From a virus, in IMG/VR virus record IMGVR_UViG_3300042731_004526, positions 1 through 36,924 of that record: 36,924 nt of DNA; one strand, 5' to 3'. Each line of letters begins with the position of its first letter. Position 1 is the stretch's first letter. The notes below the pieces were generated by a model. That model was not told the origin of the DNA and did no database searches. It saw nothing but the letters and a program-made list of their open reading frames with translations. Below are positions 28,832-36,732 of the stretch, piece by piece. The translations under genes and the position numbers were made by a program.

Positions 28832-29689
28832 TTAACTTGTCGGCGTGGCCGCGTCGAAGGTCAAACAAATGCCTGTTGCTGGCCGCCAAACCCCGTGAGC
28901 ATAAACCGAAGTCATATTCAACTCCCAGCCGCGCCGGGAAGCGTCCCGCTCCGGCTCAAGTCGTGGTGCCCGCCGCATATCCATCGCCATTGCCATTGGG
29001 CTAAACATTCCACCATTAGCGTCATCGGAAGCATCGACAGTGATATCAGCAGTAGTAAAAATATCTACTCCCGCCACGGTCGCAACATAATATTGTCTGG
29101 TTACTTCTTCGGTAAATTGGGGGGCTGCCGCTGGTGATGTACTAGCAGCAATGCTAGATGCTTTTGCCAATTGATACCATTGATATTCGTGGAGCACGCA
29201 GCGGTAAGGCATTGGCGCTTTAGCATTTTTCAATTGCGCACGGGCCGCAAAGAAATGGCCCCAGGTTATCGTGGTACCGGCCGCGCCCACGGTGCCGGCG
29301 GTCAGACTTGAAAAATTGCCCAGTGTATCAGTGTGCATTTTTTCAGACATTGACATCCCCAACTCTCGGGAAGCATCACTTTGCAAAGCAAATGGATCAG
29401 ACTCAATTCGTAAATCAGGCAAAAAGAATTGGCCGCCAGCTTCCGCCGGGGTCAACGTAGCCAGAACAGATGGGGTAAAGGCTTGACTTTGCAAGTCATC
29501 CAGCTCTCCGATAGTGGCCATTGTCGCGCTGGTATATTCGCTGCTAGAGCGGTCTGCGCTGCCGGTTTTATCGTCAAATACAGTGATGAGATTGGGCATC
29601 AGCGTATTTTCGCGCAGGATGAACATTGCATCTTCATAAATCGTTTGGATATAAGTACTGATATCAGTACTTGGATTAGTTGCTGCCAT
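28832..29689 (-). CDS. Major capsid protein
   Basis: The 285-residue protein (DISTYIQTIYEDAMFILREN, LMPNLITVFDDKTGSADRSS... LPDLRIESDPFALQSDASRE, HEYQWYQLAKASSIAA, GVDIFTTADITVDASDD... AMAMDMRRAPRLEPERDASR) has the elements of an HK97/P22-type coat fold: N-terminal arm, a P-domain with long helix, and the A-domain strand set. It follows the scaffold gene, with a short gap. The Asp/Ser/Thr-rich surface would suit glycan attachment. Fold family is inferred from order and composition. Confidence 0.8.
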   Translation of the reverse strand: MAATNPSTDISTYIQTIYEDAMFILRENTLMPNLITVFDDKTGSADRSSSEYTSATMATIGELDDLQSQAFTPSVLATLTPAEAGGQFFLPDLRIESDPFALQSDASRELGMSMSEKMHTDTLGNFSSLTAGTVGAAGTTITWGHFFAARAQLKNAKAPMPYRCVLHEYQWYQLAKASSIAASTSPAAAPQFTEEVTRQYYVATVAGVDIFTTADITVDASDDANGGMFSPMAMAMDMRRAPRLEPERDASRRGWELNMTSVYAHGVWRPATGICLTFDAATPTS

Positions 29690-29694
29690 CAGAA

Positions 29695-30363
29695 TTACTC
29701 CTCATCAGGCGTTCCTTTTGACCAAAAAACCCCACCACCTAATCTTTCGGCAGTTTGGATATCGAAAACTTTACCGCCGCCGCCGTAAATCCGCGCCCGG
29801 CGCTGTTCGTCCGTTTCACGAATCGGTTGGCCGCCGCTGGGGTCAAATGGCTCCAAAGAGCGCCCCTGTTTTATCAAATATTTACGTTGGTCCGCAAGCT
29901 GTTTAACCAGTTTATCGGCATTGGTGATTTCGCCGCTGTCGTCAAAATCCAGTTGGTCGGGGCTGATTAAGGCCACTGCATCAGCGGGGTCGTTAAAATT
30001 CAACTTAGCCGCCTCTGCAATCAGGGCCGAGTGAATACTGCGCCGCTGGGCGCGCTCCTCGGCCTGCTGCCGGGCCTGGCGCTCCTGGTCTAATTCCTTT
30101 TGGAGTTTTTCTTGTTCGGTCAGTTGCGCCTCTTTGATCTTGTCCAGCTCCGCCGCCGCTTTTTTCAGGTCGTTATAGTCGGCATACTTTTCCTTTTCGC
30201 GGGCTAGACGTTCCTTGACAATCCGGTCTAGATCAGCTTGCGTAAATTCCGCCGCGGGCGGCGTGGGTGAAGCATCCGGCTCGGGAGCCGTGGGGGGTAC
30301 TGCATCCGGCGAGGGTTTCGGGTCGCCGTTGCCCGTGGGTTCTATATCTTTTTTGTCTGTCAT
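29695..30363 (-). CDS. Scaffolding protein
   Basis: Residues 1-40 are Pro/Asp-rich and disordered, residues ~40-120 are a continuous charged coiled coil (FTQADLDRIVKERLAREKEK, KLQKELDQERQARQQAEERA), then ALIAEAAKLNFNDPADAVAL, a phrase frequent in GP20/DUF4355-type phage scaffolds. Its gene directly precedes the capsid gene. It would assemble the procapsid and then leave or be cut. A terminator-like hairpin lies just upstream. Confidence 0.85.
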   Translation of the reverse strand: MTDKKDIEPTGNGDPKPSPDAVPPTAPEPDASPTPPAAEFTQADLDRIVKERLAREKEKYADYNDLKKAAAELDKIKEAQLTEQEKLQKELDQERQARQQAEERAQRRSIHSALIAEAAKLNFNDPADAVALISPDQLDFDDSGEITNADKLVKQLADQRKYLIKQGRSLEPFDPSGGQPIRETDEQRRARIYGGGGKVFDIQTAERLGGGVFWSKGTPDEE

Positions 30364-30394
30364 TTTCCTACCTTACCGTGATAGTGACGTGTAT

Positions 30395-30457
30395 AAATAA
30401 AAAACGCCCAACGCGTCCGGCGTGGGCATTGAGCCGTCTGGCCGTTGCGCTGGGCGT
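30395..30457 (-). terminator. Intrinsic terminator before the scaffold gene
   Basis: On the minus strand ACGCCCAGCGC (30457-30447) pairs, with one mismatch, with GCGTTGGGCGT (30414-30404), followed by TTTTTTATTTA, a good U-tract. It interrupts the late operon between the MuF gene and the scaffold gene, so capsid genes need read-through, antitermination or an unseen promoter. The remaining gap (30458-30578) shows no convincing gene. Confidence 0.65.
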
Positions 30458-30578
30458 AAAGCCTGCGGATTTTGCAGGGTATAGGCCCGTTATGGGGTTG
30501 TGTCGCCAGTCAATAAATTTGTGACTGTACTCACCATTTTAGCACAAATTGGTAGAATTAACAACTATGCCTTATGGC

Positions 30579-30698
30579 CTATTCCTTAAGTCCTTTCAGC
30601 ACGATCAATAAAACGTCGTTATTGTATTTTCGATAAATCAGGGTCGCTATCGTGATGAGTAGCCGCCTGATCTGAATGGCGAAGTCGGTGTCGCTCAT
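30579..30698 (-). CDS. Possible 39-aa basic helical peptide
   Basis: The frame reads MSDTDFAIQIRRLLITIATL then IYRKYNNDVLLIVLKGLKE, an amphipathic/hydrophobic helix. An AGGGA precedes the ATG closely, and TATAAA lies 14 bases upstream, divergent from the promoter of the 30742 gene. The rest of the 30458-30700 gap has no other candidate. It may be a small membrane-active peptide or a chance frame. Confidence 0.3.
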   Translation of the reverse strand: MSDTDFAIQIRRLLITIATLIYRKYNNDVLLIVLKGLKE

Positions 30699-30705
30699 TT
30701 CCCTA

Positions 30706-30734
30706 TTGCATTTTTATACTAACTATGATAAAAT
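30706..30734 (+). promoter_or_regulatory. Promoter of the plus-strand gene at 30742
   Basis: TTGCAT (30706-30711) and TAAAAT (30729-30734) are 17 bases apart; the ATG is seven bases after the -10, so the transcript is probably leaderless. It faces right, against the late operon. Confidence 0.6.
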
Positions 30735-30741
30735 GTATTTT

Positions 30742-31005
30742 ATGGCTGATATAAATGATCCTCTTGTCAGATTAGGCCGGCGTAATCGGCATCTTAATCA
30801 AATCATCGCCAACGGCGGTTACTATGTCACCGATTGTCGCCCCCAGGCTATCAAAGCGGGTTGCCAGCGGCTTGATTGTCCAATGCGCTCGCTGGCTATT
30901 CCGCCCGAAGCTCAAGAGACAGATTACTTTCTTGAATGCGAGCCGGTGGGCGACCTGGCCGATTTGCTGATAAGACTTCAAAGAACGATTGCCCCGCCTG
31001 GCTAA
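30742..31005 (+). CDS. Plus-strand hypothetical protein (moron-like), 87 aa
   Basis: The start is set at ATG 30742 (MADINDPLVRLGRRNRHLNQ) from the promoter spacing; upstream in-frame ATGs would lie inside the promoter. The protein carries four Cys (CRPQ, AGCQRLDCPMRS, and LEC), a helical region and an acidic end (PVGDLADLLIRLQRT). A zinc site is possible but the spacing is irregular. It is on the opposite strand to the head genes, ends overlapping the MuF gene's end by four bases, and has its own promoter. This fits a lysogen-expressed moron. Function unknown. Confidence 0.6.
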   Translation: MADINDPLVRLGRRNRHLNQIIANGGYYVTDCRPQAIKAGCQRLDCPMRSLAIPPEAQETDYFLECEPVGDLADLLIRLQRTIAPPG

Positions 31006-32900
31006 AATTCAAACTCCGGCTCCGGCTGCGGCTGCCGTCCACCCGGATATTGCACAAATTCGGGTACATACTTCTCTCTGTTATCCGGCGGTATTTCGAT
31101 CTGTGCCTCTTTGCCGGCTTTAACCATCGATACTTCATACCATTCCCAGAGCTTCAAACCTTCCGCCGCCCGTGGATTATAGGCCACTTCCATCGCATCG
31201 GCCCGCTGGCGGGGCGTCGCATTTTTAACTACTTGCCGTCGCTCTTTGACCGATACTCCGGCGATGGGCGTTTGCTGGGGTTGCCCGTGGCCGATCTCGG
31301 CCAATAATCGCCGCTGTTTGCTGTAATCCAGTTTGTTGACCGTTTCCGCACTATAGCCCATCCTCACTAATTGTTTAGACATATACTCTTGAGCCGATTC
31401 TTTGGTTTCCCGGTTGATCCGGGTTGTCGCTTGCCGGGCTGCTTTAGCCGTGCCCCCGGTCCAACTTCGCTCAATGTCCTTACCGCCAACCTGGATGATT
31501 TCTCTTTCGCCAATTTGCAAGCGCCGCCGGCCAACCGCCCCGGCGCCCAGCGTTTCCCGGCCCGCCTGAGTCGATCCTTTCAAGGCTTGTCCGGCATCCG
31601 CCTTTAACTCATCGGCCAACCGCTCCCAATCTCTTTGCTGCATTGTCAGCGGCGTATAGCCCCGCTGTTTTGAAACGGTCGAGATTTCCTGTTCAAGTGA
31701 GAATTTATCGAGCGTGGCTTGTAACTCGCCCTCGTAAAATTCGCCATTCTCCCGAATTGTCTTAAGTTCTTGCTCTGTTTCCCAATAGCCGGCGGTGAAA
31801 TTCTCACGCTTGATCGGTGGCGGTGGCTTGCTGGTCAGTTCTTTTAAGGTCGTTTCCCTGAGCAATTCGCCATAAACCCGGTCATTATATTTCCGGCTCA
31901 GGTCGTTAAAGCTGAATTTGCCCGCCTGCCAGGCGTCAAATTTACCCGCCCCCATCATCTCCCGCTGCAATGTTTCAGGTTGCCGATTGAACCACTCCTC
32001 ACCGCTCTCAAACGGCGGCACCGGATCCGGTCGGTCAATGCCCAAGTCCCGATAGCTGATCGTTTTGGGTACCGGCACGCAGCGCCCATTGTGGTGATCG
32101 TTCAACTCCTCATCGACCGGATGCTCGCTGCCGTGCTGGGCGACGCACGACATACAGGTCCGGTTATCCAGCGTCGCTACCCAAACCCATTTCGGCACGA
32201 TCTTGCGATTAGCCTGGAAGGTCATCTGGTTGGCGGTCTGGTAGGCTTTGATTTGCGCCGTTCTGACCGTCGTCATTGCGCTGGTCAAGCCGTTGCCCAG
32301 CCCGCCTAACACGTTGCGCTCCAGCGTCCGGGCGATGGTGGCCGGGTTTTGGCCCCTGGCAATACCGTCCAGTAGGTGTGTCCTGACCTGATTTACCACG
32401 TAGCGCGCGTAAGTTTCGCCTAGTCGCCGCCCGTAAACTTCGCCCAGGCGACGATTTAACGGGCTATCAGGTTCCAACATACCTGTCATCGTCTCAATCG
32501 CCTCTGCGGGCAACGTGGTAAACGAGGCGATCAATTCTCGCCGCAGGGCCGATGGCAATTGGGGCAAACTGGCCTCGATCAGCCGCAGGCTATCCGATGC
32601 GCCCTGCTCGATGGCCCGGCTCACAATCACGTCAACCTCGTTTTGCACCGTGCCGCCAAAACGGATGACCTGATCCTCGATTTGTCGCAATAGCTGCTCG
32701 GTGCGGGCCAGTTGTAAAAGTTTCGTCTGGCTGGGCCGCTCCATCGCCGCAATATCTTCCGCCAGCGCCGCCAGGTCATCCTGCAAGCCGCGATAGATCC
32801 GGGCATAGGTCCGGGCCATCCGGTCGGCAGCCTCGGCTTCCTGCGCTTCGAGTTGCCCCCGGAAACGGCGAGCGGCGTCAATCGCGGACGGTCGGGGCAT
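31002..32900 (-). CDS. MuF-type minor head protein with long C-terminal extension
   Basis: Residues ~1-165 are helical. Residues ~170-285 form the Phage Mu F-like domain: VRTAQIKAYQTANQMTFQAN, WVWVATLDNRTCMSCVAQHG and ELNDHHNGRCVPVPKT show the expected Cys/His pattern near a portal-associated ejection protein. The last ~340 residues are an extension (Gln/Glu/Arg-rich: SKQRGYTPLTMQQRDWERLA, EYMSKQLVRMGYSAETVNKL). MuF proteins with long tails sometimes carry toxin or enzyme domains; I cannot identify one. The gene follows the holin-like gene, overlapping it by 23 bases, and the portal. Confidence 0.8.
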   Translation of the reverse strand: MPRPSAIDAARRFRGQLEAQEAEAADRMARTYARIYRGLQDDLAALAEDIAAMERPSQTKLLQLARTEQLLRQIEDQVIRFGGTVQNEVDVIVSRAIEQGASDSLRLIEASLPQLPSALRRELIASFTTLPAEAIETMTGMLEPDSPLNRRLGEVYGRRLGETYARYVVNQVRTHLLDGIARGQNPATIARTLERNVLGGLGNGLTSAMTTVRTAQIKAYQTANQMTFQANRKIVPKWVWVATLDNRTCMSCVAQHGSEHPVDEELNDHHNGRCVPVPKTISYRDLGIDRPDPVPPFESGEEWFNRQPETLQREMMGAGKFDAWQAGKFSFNDLSRKYNDRVYGELLRETTLKELTSKPPPPIKRENFTAGYWETEQELKTIRENGEFYEGELQATLDKFSLEQEISTVSKQRGYTPLTMQQRDWERLADELKADAGQALKGSTQAGRETLGAGAVGRRRLQIGEREIIQVGGKDIERSWTGGTAKAARQATTRINRETKESAQEYMSKQLVRMGYSAETVNKLDYSKQRRLLAEIGHGQPQQTPIAGVSVKERRQVVKNATPRQRADAMEVAYNPRAAEGLKLWEWYEVSMVKAGKEAQIEIPPDNREKYVPEFVQYPGGRQPQPEPEFEF

Positions 32901-33060
32901 TGGGCACCAGATAAGCCATTAGCGCTACGATAACGGTCGTCACCGCCGCCGCTACATCCGCGCCGGGCCGGATCTCGTACAGGCTCAAGACGTAAAAGAT
33001 GATTGTGGTCAGCGCCCCGGCCAGGGCGCTATAAGTTGCTTTGTTGTATTGTGTGTTCAT
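32878..33060 (-). CDS. Small two-helix membrane protein, possible holin
   Basis: The 60-residue protein has two transmembrane stretches (YSALAGALTTIIFYVLSLYE and AAAVTTVIVALMAYLVPNA), with a short polar hairpin turn and a charged C-terminus. Many phage holins and holin-like small proteins have this plan and a VPNAP-like end. Its place between portal and MuF genes is unusual for lysis genes, and no endolysin is nearby, so the holin call is tentative. Confidence 0.5.
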   Translation of the reverse strand: MNTQYNKATYSALAGALTTIIFYVLSLYEIRPGADVAAAVTTVIVALMAYLVPNAPTVRD

Positions 33061-33063
33061 TGG

Positions 33064-34458
33064 TTAAACTCCTCTATTAAACGCCCGATTACCCGCTATC
33101 AGGTCCAAAATACTCGCGCCCACGTCACCCGCCTGGCGCTCCTCAAATAAACGGTCCTCCTCGCCTTCGTGATCATAGCCCCGTAGATTGCGGTAAGTCT
33201 GCCGTGAAATAATCCCATTTTGCAATTCGTTCAGCAGCGTGGCGGCGTAGGCGTCGTCATCGGGCAACACATCAGGCCAGAGGGTCACAATCGTCTCCGG
33301 TACCGCTTTGCCGGCCAGTTCCAAGCCGTGTTGACCAATCTCCTCGAAGGCTTCCGAGTATAGCAGCCGCTTCTTTTGCGTCTTTTTGATGGCGTTGGCG
33401 AATAGCACTCGCAGGCCAAAGTTCGTAAGCTGTCCCACAAGGTCTTTGACCGTGGTGTTATCCACCATCCCGCCCGATTGCCACAGGCCGCCGGTGATGA
33501 TCTCGGTCAACCAGCGCACCAGGTTATTATCGCTCTGCATTTCCAGATTATAGATTTTGGCCGCTTCGTTGGCCACGGTGAAAAAGCCGCCCACCGCCGT
33601 TTGTACCAGCTCTTGAGCGGTAAACCCGGTGCCTACGGTTTTCGGGTCGGCGTGATGCTTCACGATGCGCTGGGCGTTGGAGAGGATAAAATTCAGGGCG
33701 TCATTCAAGGCTATGGCCTCGCTGATGTCATTGCGCCCGTAGTAGCCGTTGTTATTGGGTAAATTCTGCCAATCGACCAGCGGTGGCCAGTCGTATTCCC
33801 AGGGCTGCGCATCCCGCAGCGTCCAGCGAGGCTGCGTGCCGGGTACATCGTGATAATCGGTGGTGTCATAAACCAATTCAAACCAGCCGTCCAGGGTGTG
33901 ATCGATCTCGCCCTCGACCAGTTGCCCCCGCACGTAATCGATCCGCTTGCCGATCATCCCGGCCAGGTGTTGCAGCCGGTACCATAGCACGTCGGAGGTG
34001 TCGAACGGGTTCCAAAAAGCGGCGAAATGGATTTGCTTAATCCGGGTCAATTTGGGATATTCGCCACGCTCCGCGCCGGGTAGCAGCCGCACGGCGCTAT
34101 GGCCTTCAATCGCCCCGCCCAGAATGAGCGACTCTTTGAGAATATCGCCCCGGTTATCATTCCATAGGGCGTTGACTTCTGCGTCAGCCTGCTCGCTCTC
34201 GCCGGCGTCGAAGGTGATGCCGTCGCCGATCATCAGGCCGGTGATCCGCTCCGCCAATTGGCCCACTTGATTGACGGTCACGTTATCATCGTAGCCATCT
34301 TTTTGTTGTTTGAGCGGCTTTTTGTGACGACCTTCGTAATAGGCCCAATTACGCTCGATCTGCTTGAGCCGCTCATTGTGTTCGTCGGTAAAGGCTTGCT
34401 CGATCTGCTTGCCTTCGTTGCTGTTCAGGTCCATCGGGTACTGCATCGCTGCTGGCAT
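33064..34458 (-). CDS. Portal protein
   Basis: The 464-residue protein starts with a helical N-terminus (DEHNERLKQIERNWAYYEGR) and has the family elements VTVNQVGQLAERITGLMIGD, VRLLPGAERGEYPKLTRIKQ, WNPFDTSDVLWYRL and a C-terminal NELQNGIISRQTYRNL typical of SPP1 gp6-type portals. Aromatic-rich LYSEAFEEIGQ lies in the wing or stem. It would form the dodecameric DNA channel. The AGGTGA site precedes ATG 34458, 18 bases after the terminase stop. Confidence 0.85.
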   Translation of the reverse strand: MPAAMQYPMDLNSNEGKQIEQAFTDEHNERLKQIERNWAYYEGRHKKPLKQQKDGYDDNVTVNQVGQLAERITGLMIGDGITFDAGESEQADAEVNALWNDNRGDILKESLILGGAIEGHSAVRLLPGAERGEYPKLTRIKQIHFAAFWNPFDTSDVLWYRLQHLAGMIGKRIDYVRGQLVEGEIDHTLDGWFELVYDTTDYHDVPGTQPRWTLRDAQPWEYDWPPLVDWQNLPNNNGYYGRNDISEAIALNDALNFILSNAQRIVKHHADPKTVGTGFTAQELVQTAVGGFFTVANEAAKIYNLEMQSDNNLVRWLTEIITGGLWQSGGMVDNTTVKDLVGQLTNFGLRVLFANAIKKTQKKRLLYSEAFEEIGQHGLELAGKAVPETIVTLWPDVLPDDDAYAATLLNELQNGIISRQTYRNLRGYDHEGEEDRLFEERQAGDVGASILDLIAGNRAFNRGV

Positions 34459-34476
34459 AGTTTCACCTATAGCTCA

Positions 34477-35697
34477 TTATGAATAAAAGGGGTTGGCATC
34501 TTGATATTGTAAATCATAGCGGGTTGTCATTGCTTCCAGGCCGATAGCCGTGGCGATCACCGTATCGTCGTGCTGGCCTTCGGGCGCAGCGTAGCGCAAG
34601 GAGCCGCCCGGTAGCCGGGTCGCTTCAAAGGCTTGTAGCTCAGCAATCAAAACCGGATCATTGGGAATTTTGATAGCTTCCTGTTCGAAGGCCAGGGAGA
34701 GAGCGTTAATAATTTGTCCCTTGCTGATGTTGGTCGTGGTAAAGCCTTTAACGGGTAAACCGTCCTGTTTTAGCTGATCGATGATCGGTTCTCCCATCGA
34801 ATTACTTTCAGCCAGGATCAGGCGGGGCTTGAATTTCTCGTAGAGCGTCTTGAGCCGCCCGCTTTGCACGGTGTAATCGATCTGGTTAAAGCGGTCCAGC
34901 TTGACCAGCTCCCGCTCGCCCTGATCCCAGACCGTGATAACGGTAAAATCGTTCAACTTGCCCCAATCGACCCCAAACATATAGGTGTGACCGGCTTCGG
35001 CGTGATCCAGCCGGCGGGCGGTGGCGCAAGCATTAATATTACGAAACAGGTTAGCATCCTCGACAAATTGAGCCAGATACTCTTGCCGAAATACCCGCTC
35101 AGGTAGCTCGTACCGGGCCGCGTCGATTTCGTGGGGGGAAATAAAGGGGTTGGCCGCCGTGGGCAATTGCCAGCAGGTCCAATCCTCTCGGGTCGGGTCG
35201 TTGCCGTAATCAAATAGCGTCTTGAAATAGTTCAAGCCTTTGGGCGTGGACAGAAAAAACGCATCGCCGCTGTAGTCGGTCAGCGTTGGCCTGATGGCCT
35301 CCTGCCAAGCCTCTTGTAGCTTGGCAATCATCGCCGCCTCATCGATCACCGCCCTAGCGTACTTCCGGCCGCGGGCCGCGTCCGGGTGATCGAGCGACCA
35401 CATATCCAGCACCCCGCCGGTGATAAGCTCAATCCGCTTTTCCTGTTCACTTTTTTGTTTCGTCACCGGCTGCAATACGTTTTTCATATCCCGCCACACG
35501 TCCGCCAGCATCTTATAAGTGGGGCTAAACCAGCCGACCGGCTTACCGTCCAACATCGGGCGAATAATGCGATCAATGCCCAGCGTGGTTTTGCCGAAGC
35601 GCCGCCCGCAGGCCATCACGTTAAAACGGGTCTTGTAATTAATCACTTCCACTTGCCCCGGATGAGGCTTCGGCAAGCTCAGTGTCAAGGTCGTCAT
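34477..35697 (-). CDS. terL: Terminase large subunit
   Basis: Residues 31-38 GRRFGKTT form Walker A, and VIDEAAMI (117-124) is Walker B with the catalytic Glu120. LSTPKG is the coupling motif. The nuclease half begins FGVDWGKLNDFTVITVWD (first Asp), continues with AESNSMGEPIIDQL (second acidic site) and ends with GQHDDTVIATAIGLEAM (third acidic pair). All expected metal ligands are present, so it is a full motor-nuclease of 406 residues. It overlaps the end of the small subunit gene by 59 bases in another frame. Together with the circular junction it fits headful packaging. Confidence 0.9.
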   Translation of the reverse strand: MTTLTLSLPKPHPGQVEVINYKTRFNVMACGRRFGKTTLGIDRIIRPMLDGKPVGWFSPTYKMLADVWRDMKNVLQPVTKQKSEQEKRIELITGGVLDMWSLDHPDAARGRKYARAVIDEAAMIAKLQEAWQEAIRPTLTDYSGDAFFLSTPKGLNYFKTLFDYGNDPTREDWTCWQLPTAANPFISPHEIDAARYELPERVFRQEYLAQFVEDANLFRNINACATARRLDHAEAGHTYMFGVDWGKLNDFTVITVWDQGERELVKLDRFNQIDYTVQSGRLKTLYEKFKPRLILAESNSMGEPIIDQLKQDGLPVKGFTTTNISKGQIINALSLAFEQEAIKIPNDPVLIAELQAFEATRLPGGSLRYAAPEGQHDDTVIATAIGLEAMTTRYDLQYQDANPFYS

Positions 35698-36178
35698 ATA
35701 TCACTCGAATAATGCTATCAACCGCACTTTCCGGTCGATAATCCTTCATCATCTCCAGCGCCAACTTGCGGTCGGCGTGCGCCTTCGGATCCGGCGTCCG
35801 GGCCACTTCGACCAGGGCGTCAAATATCTCCCGCCGGTAGCGCAACAGCGGCGCCGCCTGTAGCCAGGCGATGGCCTGCTCGATGTTCGTTTGCTCGCCA
35901 AAGTCTTTGGCCTTCCAATTGCGGATGGCCCGGGTCGTACAGCCCAAGACCGTTTCGGCCAGCTCGATCTCGGTCACAGGTTGGCGACTTTCCGCCGGCT
36001 GGCTCGCCCAAGCCAGATAGACCCAAATCCGCCAGTTGGCGAAATGGGGAAATTGCTGCCGAATAGCCAAATAATCCTCCCACCAGGGGAAGCGGTCGCC
36101 CTGGTCGTGCAGGCGCTGGTGGGCCGTGCGGCTCTCCGGCTGGCCCGGCGTGGCGGCGGAGGCGGGAAAGTCGATCAC
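35639..36178 (-). CDS. Terminase small subunit
   Basis: The 179-residue protein has a central helix-turn-helix (TEIELAETVLGCTTRAIRNW KAKDF) for DNA recognition, a helical oligomerisation part (QAIAWLQAAPLLRYRREIFD, ARTPDPKAHADRKLALEMMK) and a short acidic, Ser/Gly-rich tail. Location directly before the large subunit is the standard order. It starts at ATG 36178, overlapping the preceding gene by four bases. It would bind the pac/cos site to start packaging. Confidence 0.75.
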   Translation of the reverse strand: MIDFPASAATPGQPESRTAHQRLHDQGDRFPWWEDYLAIRQQFPHFANWRIWVYLAWASQPAESRQPVTEIELAETVLGCTTRAIRNWKAKDFGEQTNIEQAIAWLQAAPLLRYRREIFDALVEVARTPDPKAHADRKLALEMMKDYRPESAVDSIIRVIYDDLDTELAEASSGASGSD

Positions 36179-36732
36179 GCTTGCCTCTTGTCATACATCG
36201 TTCTAACCTCATCGATCTCTTGTCTAAGCTGATGCCAGCCCCAGACCCGCGTAGTCACGTTGGCTAAAGTATGATAAATCGGTTTGAGCCGTTTTTCAAT
36301 GGTGGCCTTGCTGATTAAATCCCACTCGGTTAGAATGTCGTCAAAATCCGCTACCGATTTCCGCAGATCGTGAATATTGCCATTAAGACTGTCCAATTGC
36401 ACCGCTTTGCGTCGCAAAATCGTGACTAGAATAATGATACCCAACAACATCGCCACATTCAAAATTAATCTGCCCGGCTCATCCGGCCATAACAAAATAA
36501 TTTCAGCTGCCACCGCCAATCCGGCTGAGGCTATCCCCCACCTAAACCCGCCACAAAAAGTAGATAATACCACTAAGAAAAATGCCGGTGATATACTAAA
36601 ACCAAAAACATCACCGATATAATGCAGAAATGCAAAGGCCAGCACCAGATAAATCAACATAAAAATTGTGCCTAAATACGGGTAGCAATGCAATTTCCAA
36701 GTCATTTGTCTTAATTGTCTCATGTCAACCAT
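36175..36732 (-). CDS. Membrane protein with coiled-coil tail, 185 aa
   Basis: Four hydrophobic segments at about residues 20-40, 47-62, 66-83 and 88-107 form a four-helix membrane unit, similar in layout to DUF4118-type domains of KdpD-like kinases. A soluble helical tail (AVQLDSLNGNIHDLRKSVAD, QLRQEIDEVRTMYDK) follows, with no kinase domain. The first ATG at 36732 overlaps the stop of the gene that enters from the right edge; ATG 36723 is an alternative. A role at the host membrane is all that can be said. Confidence 0.6.
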   Translation of the reverse strand: MVDMRQLRQMTWKLHCYPYLGTIFMLIYLVLAFAFLHYIGDVFGFSISPAFFLVVLSTFCGGFRWGIASAGLAVAAEIILLWPDEPGRLILNVAMLLGIIILVTILRRKAVQLDSLNGNIHDLRKSVADFDDILTEWDLISKATIEKRLKPIYHTLANVTTRVWGWHQLRQEIDEVRTMYDKRQA

